NCBI GenBank assembly: GCA_036382855.1
Contig: DASVPO010000004.1
Span: forward strand, 1-64,000
DNA from: DASVTR01 sp036382855
Lineage (GTDB): Bacteria > Acidobacteriota > Blastocatellia > Pyrinomonadales > Pyrinomonadaceae
Reading direction: 5' to 3'
Length of the DNA: 64,000 nucleotides
Part shown: positions 33,610-42,673 of the stretch, one piece after another
How the letters are laid out: every line of letters begins with the position of its first letter
How positions within the stretch are numbered: the first letter of the stretch is position 1
Made by a program: the position numbers and the translations under genes
Notes under the pieces: model-generated
What the model was told of the DNA's origin: nothing
The model's database searches: none
Seen by the model: only the letters and a program-made list of their open reading frames with translations

Positions 33610-34445
33610 GCATCAGGTTGATTCAGAGTAGCCGGAGAGCTTAAGAGAGCAATAATCTCCGTCAAACCTTTTCGCCGTGCAATCATCAGCGCTGTCTCGC
33701 CTGCGTGGTTGCGTTGATAAACGTCCGCTCCGGCGGAAAGCAGCAGGCGGGTCGTCTGCAAATTCCCTTCTGCGGCAGACTGCATTAACGCACTCCAACC
33801 TTCATTATCCTGACTGCTGACATCCGCGCCCTTCTCTATGAGCAGACGCATCAACTCGGCATCGCTCATTGCGGTCGCGAATCTCAAAGCAGTCCAGCCC
33901 TGATTATTAAGAACATCCACCGCAGCACCATGCTCAAGCAAGAGCTTTGCAGTCTCTACGTGGCCCTTGACAACCGCCGTCATCAAAGCGCTCCATCCCT
34001 CTTCTGTTTGCGCGTTGACATCAACGCCTTCTGCAATCAGCTCCGAGATTTCAAGGCTCCGGCCTTCGCGCGCGGCTTCCAGCAGAGCGGCAGACCTGCT
34101 TCTCTTATCGCGCGGCACGCTCTTCGTAGTTTCAACATCAACTGCTCCCGCGCTGACGAGTAGTTGCACAATTGCCCGATGATTTCTGGCACGCGCGCGG
34201 CCGAGCGGAGTCAGCCCGACGTGGTTTTTCGCATTGACGTTTGCCCCGCGCTTAATCAACCATTCAACTATTTCCAGATGCCCCTCGCCGGCCGCAAACA
34301 TCAGCGCCGTGTGGCCGAACGAATCGGTGGCGTTGATGCTTGCGCCTGCCGCGAGCAGAAGTTCGACCGCGTGTAGGTCGCCCCTTGAAGCTGCCTTCAT
34401 CAAATCCGTGATTCGATTACCGGCCGTTGTTTTCGTTTCTTCCAT
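33606..34445 (-). CDS. Ankyrin-repeat protein
   Basis: A 279-residue protein made almost entirely of about eight ankyrin repeats, with typical GHTALMFAAGEGHLEIVEWL, GWSALMTAVVKGHVETAKLL and GWTALRFA units. A longer insertion (VETTKSVPRDKRSRS) follows repeat three. It has no signal peptide or membrane helix, so it is probably a cytoplasmic protein-binding scaffold; the partner is unknown. It is the last gene of the minus-strand run that starts at the right edge, 30 bp after the TPR gene, and could be cotranscribed with it. Confidence 0.9.
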   Translation of the reverse strand: MEETKTTAGNRITDLMKAASRGDLHAVELLLAAGASINATDSFGHTALMFAAGEGHLEIVEWLIKRGANVNAKNHVGLTPLGRARARNHRAIVQLLVSAGAVDVETTKSVPRDKRSRSAALLEAAREGRSLEISELIAEGVDVNAQTEEGWSALMTAVVKGHVETAKLLLEHGAAVDVLNNQGWTALRFATAMSDAELMRLLIEKGADVSSQDNEGWSALMQSAAEGNLQTTRLLLSAGADVYQRNHAGETALMIARRKGLTEIIALLSSPATLNQPDA

Positions 34446-34475
34446 CAGCGAGGACTGCTTATTACTCTCTTTGAG

Positions 34476-35774
34476 TTAGAGCTTCTGAAGCGAGAAATTA
34501 TCGAGCCAGAGCTTGCCGAAGATTGGGCAGGATTCGCTCGCGCAAGTCTCTCTTTGCAGGCCGACGAGGATGGCGCGCGTTTCATTGCCCGTCGTAAAGT
34601 CTAAGGAATAATCCTGCCAATTGCTGCTGCCCTTCGCGAGCGGTTTGGACTGTGCGAGCGAACGATTGTCCGCACTGCTTTTATCAACGACGACGACGAG
34701 CGGCAATGCGCCGCTGACAATCTCCTGTGTGCGCGCGGCGAAGGTCAGACGGTAGCGCGCGTTAGGCTCAACGATGACGAGTTGTGACGTGACGGGCGCA
34801 GCGGGCGGCGGATCTCCGCTCCAGTCCAGACGCAGCGAATGAGCGCCCGCGCGCGGCTCAATCGTGTCTTGCGAAAATTTGAGCGTAGACACACCGCGCA
34901 CGAATTGCCAGCCGAAGCCTGTCTCGTCCAGTTTCAACTGCCCTTCAAAGCTGCCGTTTGTCATCTGCGACAGCCCGCCCGTTTGAGCCTTATCGTTACT
35001 ACTGCCTGCGCCTGCTGCCCAGACCTCGTAGGCTTCCGCGTAGCCTTTAGTTGAGAGAAGCTCCTGTATGAGCGTTTGACGGTCCTGCTCTGTGAGCGTG
35101 CCGGCGGCGCGATAGAGATTCAGAGCGGCGGCGGCCTCGCCTTTACGCGCAAAGAAATGCGCAAGCGCCACGCGCCAGTGTTTACTCTCCGACTGAAGGA
35201 GGCGTTCGGTCGCGGCCGCGTCTCTGTTTGACGCGCCCCATGCGAGGTCAATCATGTTCGGCAGAAACGTCTGGTCGGAGAGCGCTGCCGCACGCATCTC
35301 GCGGAAACCTTCGTCCGCTTGCCCGGCCCTGAACAACACGTTGCCGAATTGCCAGCGCGGCTGCGCATAGAAGGGAGCCAACCGGACAGCTTCGTTCAAA
35401 GCCGAAAGAGCACCCTTCTCATCATCCAACTGGTCGCGCGAACTGCCTAAAATCATCCACAGGTAATAGTCGCGAGGGCGCAAGGCAGTGGCCCTCTCAT
35501 ACTCCGCCAAGCCTTCCGGCTGACGGCCCAGGCTCCACAACACCAGCGCGCGGCTGAAATGGGCTTCCGGGTCGTCTGGCGTCATGCTAACGGCCTGGTC
35601 TGCGGGCGAAAGCAGGGGCGCACGCGTGCCCGTCGTCGCCACTGCATATTTGGAGAGCAGCCTTGAGAGTCCTGCGCGTCCTGCCGACCAGATGCCCCAC
35701 ACGCAAACGAGCAAACCCGCGACGGCGAGAGCCTTGCGCGCGATTCTGCTTGCCGAAGGAGATTGCGAGAGCAT
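34476..35774 (-). CDS. Membrane-anchored TPR protein with carbohydrate-binding-like C terminus
   Basis: A 432-residue protein with one N-terminal membrane helix (ALAVAGLLVCVWGIWSAG). TPR-like helical repeats lie near 60-250 (PEAHFSRALVLWSLGRQ, AYAQPRWQFGNVLFRAGQ-type units). The C-terminal beta-sandwich near 275-432 begins NGSFEGQLKLDETGFGW and ends KLWLDNFSLQKL, resembling carbohydrate-binding modules. This suggests an envelope protein that handles glycan, in keeping with the polysaccharide locus just upstream; the exact role is unknown. The ATG at 35774 is preferred over a TTG two codons earlier. Confidence 0.78.
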   Translation of the reverse strand: MLSQSPSASRIARKALAVAGLLVCVWGIWSAGRAGLSRLLSKYAVATTGTRAPLLSPADQAVSMTPDDPEAHFSRALVLWSLGRQPEGLAEYERATALRPRDYYLWMILGSSRDQLDDEKGALSALNEAVRLAPFYAQPRWQFGNVLFRAGQADEGFREMRAAALSDQTFLPNMIDLAWGASNRDAAATERLLQSESKHWRVALAHFFARKGEAAAALNLYRAAGTLTEQDRQTLIQELLSTKGYAEAYEVWAAGAGSSNDKAQTGGLSQMTNGSFEGQLKLDETGFGWQFVRGVSTLKFSQDTIEPRAGAHSLRLDWSGDPPPAAPVTSQLVIVEPNARYRLTFAARTQEIVSGALPLVVVVDKSSADNRSLAQSKPLAKGSSNWQDYSLDFTTGNETRAILVGLQRETCASESCPIFGKLWLDNFSLQKL

Positions 35775-35853
35775 AAACAAAAAGGAGCGCCAGCGGCGAC
35801 TCCGTTACCAGCTATGACCGCCCGGTCGTTTCCTCTTCTAAACGGACTGTGAA

Positions 35854-35890
35854 AAAGCGTGCTCCCCGCAAGTTCTGGAGAGCACGCTTT
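35854..35890 (-). terminator. Terminator of the FecR-like gene
   Basis: AAAGCGTGCTC (35854-35864) pairs perfectly with GAGCACGCTTT (35880-35890). The minus-strand transcript continues into UUUUC. It lies about 50 bp past the stop of the FecR-like gene. Confidence 0.8.
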
Positions 35891-35936
35891 GAAGAACCTG
35901 AGCGAACGCTGACGAAGCGTTGCTGCTCGAATTATC

Positions 35937-36638
35937 TTATGGCGTTGCCGGGCTCGGGTTGTCGCCTCTGGTAATCACGATGGGGATGATGATGGCAGCG
36001 CCGACGCCTAAGAGCAGAGCGACCGTGCCCGCCGTTCCCAGACCAAAGATGCCGCCGCTGCCGCCGCCTGCTCCGCCGCCCGCACCTGCAAGACCGCCGC
36101 CCGCGCCAGCGCCAGCATTAGCAGCCGCTCCCTGATTAACGATCGGGTTCGGTGCGCCCTGCGGAAAACAGACATCGAGCGGAGCGCCGCCCTTCGAGCC
36201 GTCGTCGCTGGTCGCAGGCCCCTGCTCCGTACTGACTTCGGCCCGCGTTCCCTTCTTGTTCTTCAGGATGGCGCAGCCGACGAGAAGCTTGAGTTTGATA
36301 CCGTTGTCCGTGTATTGAAGCTCGACTTTCGTGTTGGGCGCGAGGTCAATGCTGCCGAGTGGGCCAAGATTGATGGTCGCGCCGACGCCGTCGCCGGTCT
36401 CTATGGTCGCTCCTGTCAGGATGCTCGCCCCTGTTGAGGCGCTCGTGCCGTTGACCAGCACGGACTGGTTGCCGCGCGTCACGAGCTTGCCGGTCGCCTG
36501 CGGGAGCGTGGACGCGGTCGCCTCGCTCTTTTTAACTACGGCTGGGCCAGCGAAGGTCGCGTTAACATAAACCTGCGTGAGGGCGAAAACTAAAAACAAC
36601 GCAAGAGCTTTTAAGGCTTTCGGATTCTTGAGACGCAT
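35937..36638 (-). CDS. FecR-like domain protein with Gly-rich linker and C-terminal membrane helix
   Basis: A 233-residue exported protein. The signal peptide (KALALFLVFALTQVYVNATFA) is followed by a FecR-like beta domain near 48-150 (GKLVTRGNQSVLVNGTSA, GATIETGDGVGATINL, VELQYTDNGIKLKLL). A low-complexity Gly/Ala stretch (GAGAGGGLAGAGGGAGGGSG) leads to a hydrophobic segment (TAGTVALLLGVGAAIIIPIVI) and a short charged tail. No sigma/anti-sigma partner is adjacent, so it is a structural FecR-type protein rather than a clear FecR regulator. AAGGAG precedes the ATG. Function unknown. Confidence 0.78.
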   Translation of the reverse strand: MRLKNPKALKALALFLVFALTQVYVNATFAGPAVVKKSEATASTLPQATGKLVTRGNQSVLVNGTSASTGASILTGATIETGDGVGATINLGPLGSIDLAPNTKVELQYTDNGIKLKLLVGCAILKNKKGTRAEVSTEQGPATSDDGSKGGAPLDVCFPQGAPNPIVNQGAAANAGAGAGGGLAGAGGGAGGGSGGIFGLGTAGTVALLLGVGAAIIIPIVITRGDNPSPATP

Positions 36639-36849
36639 GTGCCGGACTCCTTAACTGGTGGTGGCTTTGTTATCTCGCTCGCAATTTGAACGGACGAGCG
36701 AACGGGGACTTAAGTGTACTGCCGCACTCTTCCGAGGGTCAATAAATTTCCAGTCGCGGCGTGGGTTGGTTTTTTGGTTAACCTGACGAGCGTGTCTCTG
36801 AAATTCAAGGGTCGCAAGCTGACGCGTGCGCTAAGTTTACTTCCGCAGT

Positions 36850-38802
36850 TTACTTCCCGCGTGGCTTCCTGTTTATCAAGTCGTTGAGATTAGCGGCGAG
36901 CGCAGGATTCAGCGTCTTCAGGATGTTGTACTCGGCCAGAGCGCCGTTTTTGTTTCCGAGCGTCAGTTCCGTTATGCCGAGGCTCAGGTGCGCTTCCGAG
37001 TAGCCGGGCTTGAGCGCAATCGCCTGCCTGAAAGAAGCGGCTGCTTCCTGAAAACGGTTGGTCTTATAGTAGGCATTGCCCAGGTTGTTATGCGCTTCCG
37101 CTTCCTGCGGGCTCAGTTGGACGGCCTGTTTGAAAGATTCGACTGCCTCCGCAAACTGCCCTGCCCTGTAATACGCAGCGCCAAGATTAAGATGCGCCTG
37201 CACGAAAGAGGGCTGAAGCGTGATGGCCTGTTTGAAGGCGACGATGGCCTGCGCGAGATTGTTCGTACCGATGAGAGCGCGGCCCAGATTATAATGGGCC
37301 ACTACGTAGTCAGGCTTTAACTCGACTGCACGCTTGAGCGCCTCAACCGCTTCAGCATGACGGCCTGCCTTGTCATAAACGTAGCCCAGATTATTAAAAG
37401 CCTTTGCATAGTCAGGCTTGAGGCGCGCGGCCCGCTGGTATGCTTCGATGGCCGCGGCAGATTGGCCCAGCTTGTCGTAAGTGTAGCCGAGATTATTATG
37501 GATGACTGCGTTATCGGGTTTACGTTCGTTTGCCTGCCTGAAGGCTGCGAGCGCATCCTCATACTGGCCCAGATTGTTGAGCGCAGTGCCTAGATTATTG
37601 TAGGCGTCCGCATAATCCGGCTTGAGGCGGATGGCTTCCTGATAAGAGGCTTTCGCTTCGGCGTAGGCAGCCGTCATGTAGTAGGCATTGCCTAGATTGT
37701 AGTGTGCATCACCGAAGGTGTCTTTCAACTGAAGCGCATGCTTGAAGGCTTCGATGGCTTCCTTGTAGCGACCGGCGGCGTAGTAGGCCGCGCCCAGATT
37801 GTTCAGCGTCTCGGCATCGTTGGGTTTTAGTTGTAAAGACTTTCTGAAAGCCTCCGCAGACTCCGCATACTTCTCTAACCTGTAGAGCGCCGCGCCAAGA
37901 TTGTTGTAAGCGAGCGCATCTTCCGGCTTGTATGTGACGGCCTGACGGAGCGCGCTTGCTGCCTGCGCTGAGCTTCCGATTTGCTGGTAGACGTAGCCGA
38001 GCTTGCCGTATAAATCCTTGAGGTCGGCCTTGAGGCGTATCGCTTCCTGATAAGCTCTGGTCGCCTCTTCATATTTCGACAAGCTGAGTTGTGCATCGCC
38101 CAAGCCATTATGTGCCTCGGCCCAGCCGGGCTTCAGTCGAATCGTCTGACGGAAAGCTTCTGCCGCTTCTTCATACTGTTCAAGCTGGCTGAGCGTGTTG
38201 CCGAGATTGAAATAAGCGTCTGCGTCGTCGGCGTTGAGTTTGATTGACTGCCGGAAAGCCTGTGCGGCCTCAGTGTAGCGGCCCGCGTTGAAATAGGCGA
38301 CGCCCAGATTATTTGTCGTCACAGCATTACTGGGCTTCACCTGCCTGGCCTTTTCATAGGCGGCGATGGCTTCGACGAATTTGCCCAACTCATAAAGCTT
38401 GTCGCCCTGCGAGCTATAGGCTTCGAAGCTGGCAGTGGCGGCGTCGGCCGTGGTCGGGCGAGCAGTACCAGGCTGCGGCTGTTGTTGGTTGGGTCGTTGT
38501 GTGCGTCTGGGAGTATTTCTGGCGATCTGTTCGGTCTGTGCAGTTGGGCGCTGTCGAGCCGTTGCAACCGGCGTGGTCAGGCGACTGATGCGAACGATGA
38601 GCAGTGAGCTTCCGCCGGGAAGGTCGCGCACGCGCGGCGGGCGCTTCAGAGAGACTGACGCACCGCCAATCAAATCCTGCGAGACGAGCAACGAAGCGCC
38701 GCCTTTGATGTCTTGCGCCAGCAAAACAATCACGTTTGCGCCAAACGACTGAAAGGCCAGAGCCAGAATTAACAGGCGCGACAGGAAAGAGCTTTTGCTC
38801 AT
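36850..38802 (-). CDS. Secreted protein of fifteen TPR repeats
   Basis: A 650-residue exported protein. A signal peptide (LSRLLILALAFQSFGANV) and an ~80-residue linker rich in Arg, Thr and Gln are followed by fifteen uninterrupted 34-residue TPR units, many reading NNLGxAYxxxGRYxEAxxAFxxAIxLKPDY. The regular consensus indicates a long superhelix for protein-protein interaction, of the O-linked-GlcNAc-transferase/TPR type but without any catalytic domain. It is placed directly downstream of the O-antigen ligase-type gene, so a scaffold role in surface glycan assembly is plausible but unproven. Confidence 0.88.
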   Translation of the reverse strand: MSKSSFLSRLLILALAFQSFGANVIVLLAQDIKGGASLLVSQDLIGGASVSLKRPPRVRDLPGGSSLLIVRISRLTTPVATARQRPTAQTEQIARNTPRRTQRPNQQQPQPGTARPTTADAATASFEAYSSQGDKLYELGKFVEAIAAYEKARQVKPSNAVTTNNLGVAYFNAGRYTEAAQAFRQSIKLNADDADAYFNLGNTLSQLEQYEEAAEAFRQTIRLKPGWAEAHNGLGDAQLSLSKYEEATRAYQEAIRLKADLKDLYGKLGYVYQQIGSSAQAASALRQAVTYKPEDALAYNNLGAALYRLEKYAESAEAFRKSLQLKPNDAETLNNLGAAYYAAGRYKEAIEAFKHALQLKDTFGDAHYNLGNAYYMTAAYAEAKASYQEAIRLKPDYADAYNNLGTALNNLGQYEDALAAFRQANERKPDNAVIHNNLGYTYDKLGQSAAAIEAYQRAARLKPDYAKAFNNLGYVYDKAGRHAEAVEALKRAVELKPDYVVAHYNLGRALIGTNNLAQAIVAFKQAITLQPSFVQAHLNLGAAYYRAGQFAEAVESFKQAVQLSPQEAEAHNNLGNAYYKTNRFQEAAASFRQAIALKPGYSEAHLSLGITELTLGNKNGALAEYNILKTLNPALAANLNDLINRKPRGK

Positions 38803-38936
38803 CGCATCAAAACTCCGTCAGACGGAAATAAGCGGCGCGGAGCCAACTCTTCCGGCTGCGAGCGGAGCGCTTCATCAGTAGTTAATATCTCAGCGAACAC
38901 TTCCGTCAACCTTCGATGTTTACGGAAGAGAGTGCT

Positions 38937-40418
38937 TCAGCCTTGATAGCTTGTTGAAAGACGTTGCCTGTTTGTTTCTTTGCCGCGTCTTATCTCCGCG
39001 CGGTCGCCTACCTCTGCGGTCGCCAGCACGGCGAGCACTATCAGTATGAGCGCGTTGATGGTGACGTGCAATCCGAAATCGAAGAGGCTATGAACGCCGA
39101 CGCCAAAGAGTCCGACGAGCGCGCCGAATGCAGCCGCACGACGAAAATTATCGGCGGCATTTAATTGCACGCGCGCCTCCTTCAGCAAGGCGAAAACGAA
39201 CCAAGCGCAAAGCGCCAGACCGATTATGCCGCCGCTAGCCAGTATTTCGAGGTAGTCGTTGTGGGCCTGCTGCGGCGTGAGCTTGCCTGAGGCATCGTGA
39301 TATTTGGGAATGACCGCCCAGTAGCCGCCGAAGCCGACTCCGGCCAGCGGGTTATCCCTGATGAGCGCCCACGTCGCTCGCCAGACCTCGCCGCGACTCT
39401 CTCCCTGTCTGGTGTCTACGGCTTCCGCACCCGCTTCTGCCTGTGGCGTCTCGAAGCGGCTGGCGAGTTGGTCTCCGCCAATCCAGATGATGCTGAAGGC
39501 GACCGCCGCGACAAGGCACAGGATGAGCAGCACGCGTGTGACCGCTGAGTTTTTGATGCGCCTGAGAAAACTGCTCGACTCCCAAACGTCATTTGACCTC
39601 GCTTGCGCCACGCGCACGAACGTGAACATCACGGCCGCAAACAGCAGTTGGCCCAGCATACTGAAAATCCCGCCGCGCGAGTTTGAGAGAATCAACGCAA
39701 ACCAGATGGGCATCGCGAAGCTCAGGTAGAGCAACACGCGCTCACGACTGATGCCTCCCGCGACCAGCAAGCCAAGGATGAGGCCAAAGGCCATCTCCAT
39801 CAGAAACGCAAAATGGTTGCGATTGATGAATTGACCGTAGCCGGAATTAGGTTTCAGGTATGGCAGAAAATAACCGGGAGTGCTGTGATGCGTCGTCTGC
39901 CGCAGGATTCCGAAGAGTGCGCTCGCGACCGCGACGCCGATGACAACATAAATCAGCACACGAAGCCGCTTGTGCGAAGTCGTATAACGGAGAAGCAGAA
40001 CAAACGTGAGAATCAGCGCCAGCAGTTTGAGGATGACAAGCCTTGTCTCGTAGGGGTCAGCGCTGATTGTGCCCATGAGTGCGCCCGGCAGTTCCGTGCT
40101 TCCGCGACCGCCTCCGAAGTTAACGGTTTGCAGCGCTATGAAGAGAACGAGCGCAAGCAGCGGCCACAGCAGATGGCTGGCAGGCACGCGCCAGTCGCTC
40201 CTGATTAATCCCATCAAAAACCAGAGCGCGCCCAGAGCGAAGACCGCAGATTCAAAGAGAGCTATCCACCATTCTTCGACCGTTCCGTATGGAATGGCCG
40301 TGAGGGCGATGACGACCAGCAAGCCGTAGAAGATTAGGTTTTCGATAAAACGCCAGACAGGTTTTGGTTCCTGCCTCTCGTCTTCCAACTCTACGTGAGC
40401 GCTTTCTCTGCTGTGCAA
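38937..40418 (-). CDS. O-antigen ligase / Wzy_C family membrane protein
   Basis: A 493-residue protein with about ten to twelve transmembrane helices. The pattern of a long periplasmic loop with Gly/Arg-rich elements (NSRGGIFSMLGQLLF and the NPLAGVGFGGYWAVIP loop, then QQAHNDYLEILASGG) is typical of the O-antigen ligase/polymerase Wzy_C family. The His in HNDYLE fits the conserved ligase position. It should transfer or polymerise undecaprenyl-linked glycan at the periplasmic face. The start is uncertain: TTG at 40418 is ten bases past the previous stop, with no clear Shine-Dalgarno. Confidence 0.88.
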   Translation of the reverse strand: MHSRESAHVELEDERQEPKPVWRFIENLIFYGLLVVIALTAIPYGTVEEWWIALFESAVFALGALWFLMGLIRSDWRVPASHLLWPLLALVLFIALQTVNFGGGRGSTELPGALMGTISADPYETRLVILKLLALILTFVLLLRYTTSHKRLRVLIYVVIGVAVASALFGILRQTTHHSTPGYFLPYLKPNSGYGQFINRNHFAFLMEMAFGLILGLLVAGGISRERVLLYLSFAMPIWFALILSNSRGGIFSMLGQLLFAAVMFTFVRVAQARSNDVWESSSFLRRIKNSAVTRVLLILCLVAAVAFSIIWIGGDQLASRFETPQAEAGAEAVDTRQGESRGEVWRATWALIRDNPLAGVGFGGYWAVIPKYHDASGKLTPQQAHNDYLEILASGGIIGLALCAWFVFALLKEARVQLNAADNFRRAAAFGALVGLFGVGVHSLFDFGLHVTINALILIVLAVLATAEVGDRAEIRRGKETNRQRLSTSYQG

Positions 40419-40428
40419 GTTTTTAGGA

Positions 40429-42444
40429 TTACTGAGCGGAAGAGAAAAACTTGAGGGATTCGTCGGGCTGTTGCGACGGCGCGTAGACTCCGGGCGTCTC
40501 TCCGTTTCCGGCAGCCTTGGAGATTGTTACTTCGAGTTGGGCTTCGGGCAGCAACTCGTTTAAGTATGTGCGAAGCTCACGCTCGTGGCCGTTTCTGGAT
40601 AGTTCCGTCAGGCGCTCAAGTGCGCGGCGCACATCTTCAGCAGGACGGCTGGAAATCTTATTGATGAAGATTTTCGGATGCTGCGTCGAGGCCACGTCTT
40701 CCTCTTTAATCGTCAAATCTTCGTAGAGCTTTTCGCCGGGGCGTCGGCCGGTTTCGACAATCTTGATGTCTTCGTGCGGCTTGAAGCCGGAGAGCGTGAT
40801 GATTGATTCGGCCAGATCGAGAATCCGCACGGGTTCGCCCATCTGAAGGATAAACACGTCGCCGCCCTTGCCTTCGCTTCCCAACGCGCCCGCTTGCAGC
40901 ACTAACTGCGAAGCCTCTGGAATCGTCATAAAGTAGCGCTTCATGCGTTTGTCCGTAATCGTGACGGGCCCACCCTTGCGTATCTGTTCCTGAAAGATGG
41001 GAATCACGGAGCCGGCCGAGCCGATAACGTTGCCGAAGCGCACGGCGACAAAGCGCGTCGCGGCGCGCATGTTCAAATCCTGAATGACGAGTTCGGCCAG
41101 CCGCTTCGTCGCGCCCATGATGGATGTCGGTTGCACGGCCTTGTCCGTCGAGATGAGGACGAAGACTTCTGCGCCCCACTCGACGGCCAACTCACCGAGC
41201 TTGCATGTCGCCAGCACGTTATTCTTAACGGCTTCGCCCGGATTATATTCCATCAGCGGAACATGCTTGTGAGCGGCGGCGTGCAGTATGACCTGCGGGC
41301 GATACTTTTTGAAGATGGTGCGCATGCGCCCTTCGTCGCAGACATCAGCGACGAGCGGAATCGTCTGGACGGCGTTGTCTCGCTCTCGCAGTTCGCGCTC
41401 GATGTTAAAGAGACCAAACTCGGCGCGTTCGACCAGAAGCAACTGCGTTGGCTCAAAGCGCGTGACCTGCCGCACCAACTCCGAGCCGATTGAGCCGCCA
41501 GCACCCGTCACCATCACACACTTACCGCGCAGGAAATGCGAAAGACTCTTTTCGTCAAGCTGCACAGGCTCACGCCCAAGCAAGTCTTCAATCTGCACGT
41601 CGCGAATGCGGCTGACCTCAACATGGCCCTGCAAGATTTCGTAAAGACCGGGAATGATACGAACCTTGACGGGAATCTTCTCGCAGGTCTCGACGATGCG
41701 GCGTATGTCCTGACGCGAAGCCTGCGCGATGGTGATAACAACGTGGTCAATCTCAAGCTCGTGCACAAGGCGCGGCAACGCCTGCATCATGCCGAGCACC
41801 TTAATGTCTCCGATGACGGTTCGTTTCTGCTTGCCGGGGTCGTCGTCAACGAAGCCTTTTATCTCAAGGTCAACGTCTGCGCGGCGCTCGATTTCTCTGG
41901 CAACCAGCACGCCTGCCTGACCCGCTCCGATGAGCAGCACAGGCTTCTTCAGGTTATTACTGCCGCTCGTCAATCTCTGCCACTTGCGTTTCTCGTAGCG
42001 CTCGAAGAGCGAGCGGCGCAAGACGCGCAGGCCCAGAGCGCCGCCAAACGCCAGCATCGTGTCCATGATGCCGACCGACAGCGGCACACGCCATTCCTGA
42101 AAAGTTTCGGGCAGGCCGAGACGCAAAAGCAGCAGGATAGTGAAGGAGGTCGCAGCAGCATAGAGGAAGGCTTTGACGTGTGCGATGCCCGTATAACGCC
42201 AGATGAACGAGCGGCCTCCGGCGAGATTCAAGGTCGCAAACTGTAGGAACACGACGAACGGCAACTGCACAAGCACGTTCCTCAGCCATTCGGGCGGAAT
42301 CGCAAAATCAAAGCGCAGAAGGTAGGCCACGGCAAAAGCCGCCGTCAGCACCAGCACGTCGAGCAGAAACTGCAAGCGCCTGTTCAAAAGGCGCGTCCAC
42401 CAGACGCGTGAACCCAATTTATCTTTAGCCTTTGTCGCTGTCAT
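40429..42444 (-). CDS. Membrane nucleotide-sugar 4,6-dehydratase (WbpM/CapD-like)
   Basis: A 671-residue protein with four N-terminal membrane helices (first 140 residues), a CoA-binding-like Rossmann domain, and a C-terminal extended SDR domain. Motifs are VTGAGGSIGSELVRQ near 311 and STDKAVQPTSIMGATKR near 430-446. The catalytic triad has Met in place of the usual Tyr, which is typical of the WbpM/FlaA1-type UDP-GlcNAc 4,6-dehydratases. The length agrees with WbpM (about 665). It would make UDP-4-keto-6-deoxy-GlcNAc, the precursor of QuiNAc/FucNAc. Next upstream are a sugar-phosphate transferase and an epimerase, the same order as wbpV-wbpL-wbpM. Confidence 0.9.
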   Translation of the reverse strand: MTATKAKDKLGSRVWWTRLLNRRLQFLLDVLVLTAAFAVAYLLRFDFAIPPEWLRNVLVQLPFVVFLQFATLNLAGGRSFIWRYTGIAHVKAFLYAAATSFTILLLLRLGLPETFQEWRVPLSVGIMDTMLAFGGALGLRVLRRSLFERYEKRKWQRLTSGSNNLKKPVLLIGAGQAGVLVAREIERRADVDLEIKGFVDDDPGKQKRTVIGDIKVLGMMQALPRLVHELEIDHVVITIAQASRQDIRRIVETCEKIPVKVRIIPGLYEILQGHVEVSRIRDVQIEDLLGREPVQLDEKSLSHFLRGKCVMVTGAGGSIGSELVRQVTRFEPTQLLLVERAEFGLFNIERELRERDNAVQTIPLVADVCDEGRMRTIFKKYRPQVILHAAAHKHVPLMEYNPGEAVKNNVLATCKLGELAVEWGAEVFVLISTDKAVQPTSIMGATKRLAELVIQDLNMRAATRFVAVRFGNVIGSAGSVIPIFQEQIRKGGPVTITDKRMKRYFMTIPEASQLVLQAGALGSEGKGGDVFILQMGEPVRILDLAESIITLSGFKPHEDIKIVETGRRPGEKLYEDLTIKEEDVASTQHPKIFINKISSRPAEDVRRALERLTELSRNGHERELRTYLNELLPEAQLEVTISKAAGNGETPGVYAPSQQPDESLKFFSSAQ

Positions 42445-42673
42445 CTTTGAAACGTTCTACTGCGAAAGCTAATGAGCGATGATGTGTGCGGCATGCGATG
42501 AAAGAGACGCTCTTCGAGATGAGTAGCCGGTTCTTTCATGCTTTATCTTTCCGCCCTTGTCCGTGCTTTTCGCGGGGCGTCGTTTATAGCACAGTTCAAA
42601 TTCAAAGCGAAACAGGATGCGCGGCGTGCCACGTCCTTGTTTGACGTTTAGAGTTCCATTTCTTCCATCGTAG

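Noticed and set aside
41536..42246. 236-codon plus-strand frame opposite the WbpM-like gene
   Set aside because: Antisense shadow of a well-supported dehydratase; no Shine-Dalgarno and no family pattern.
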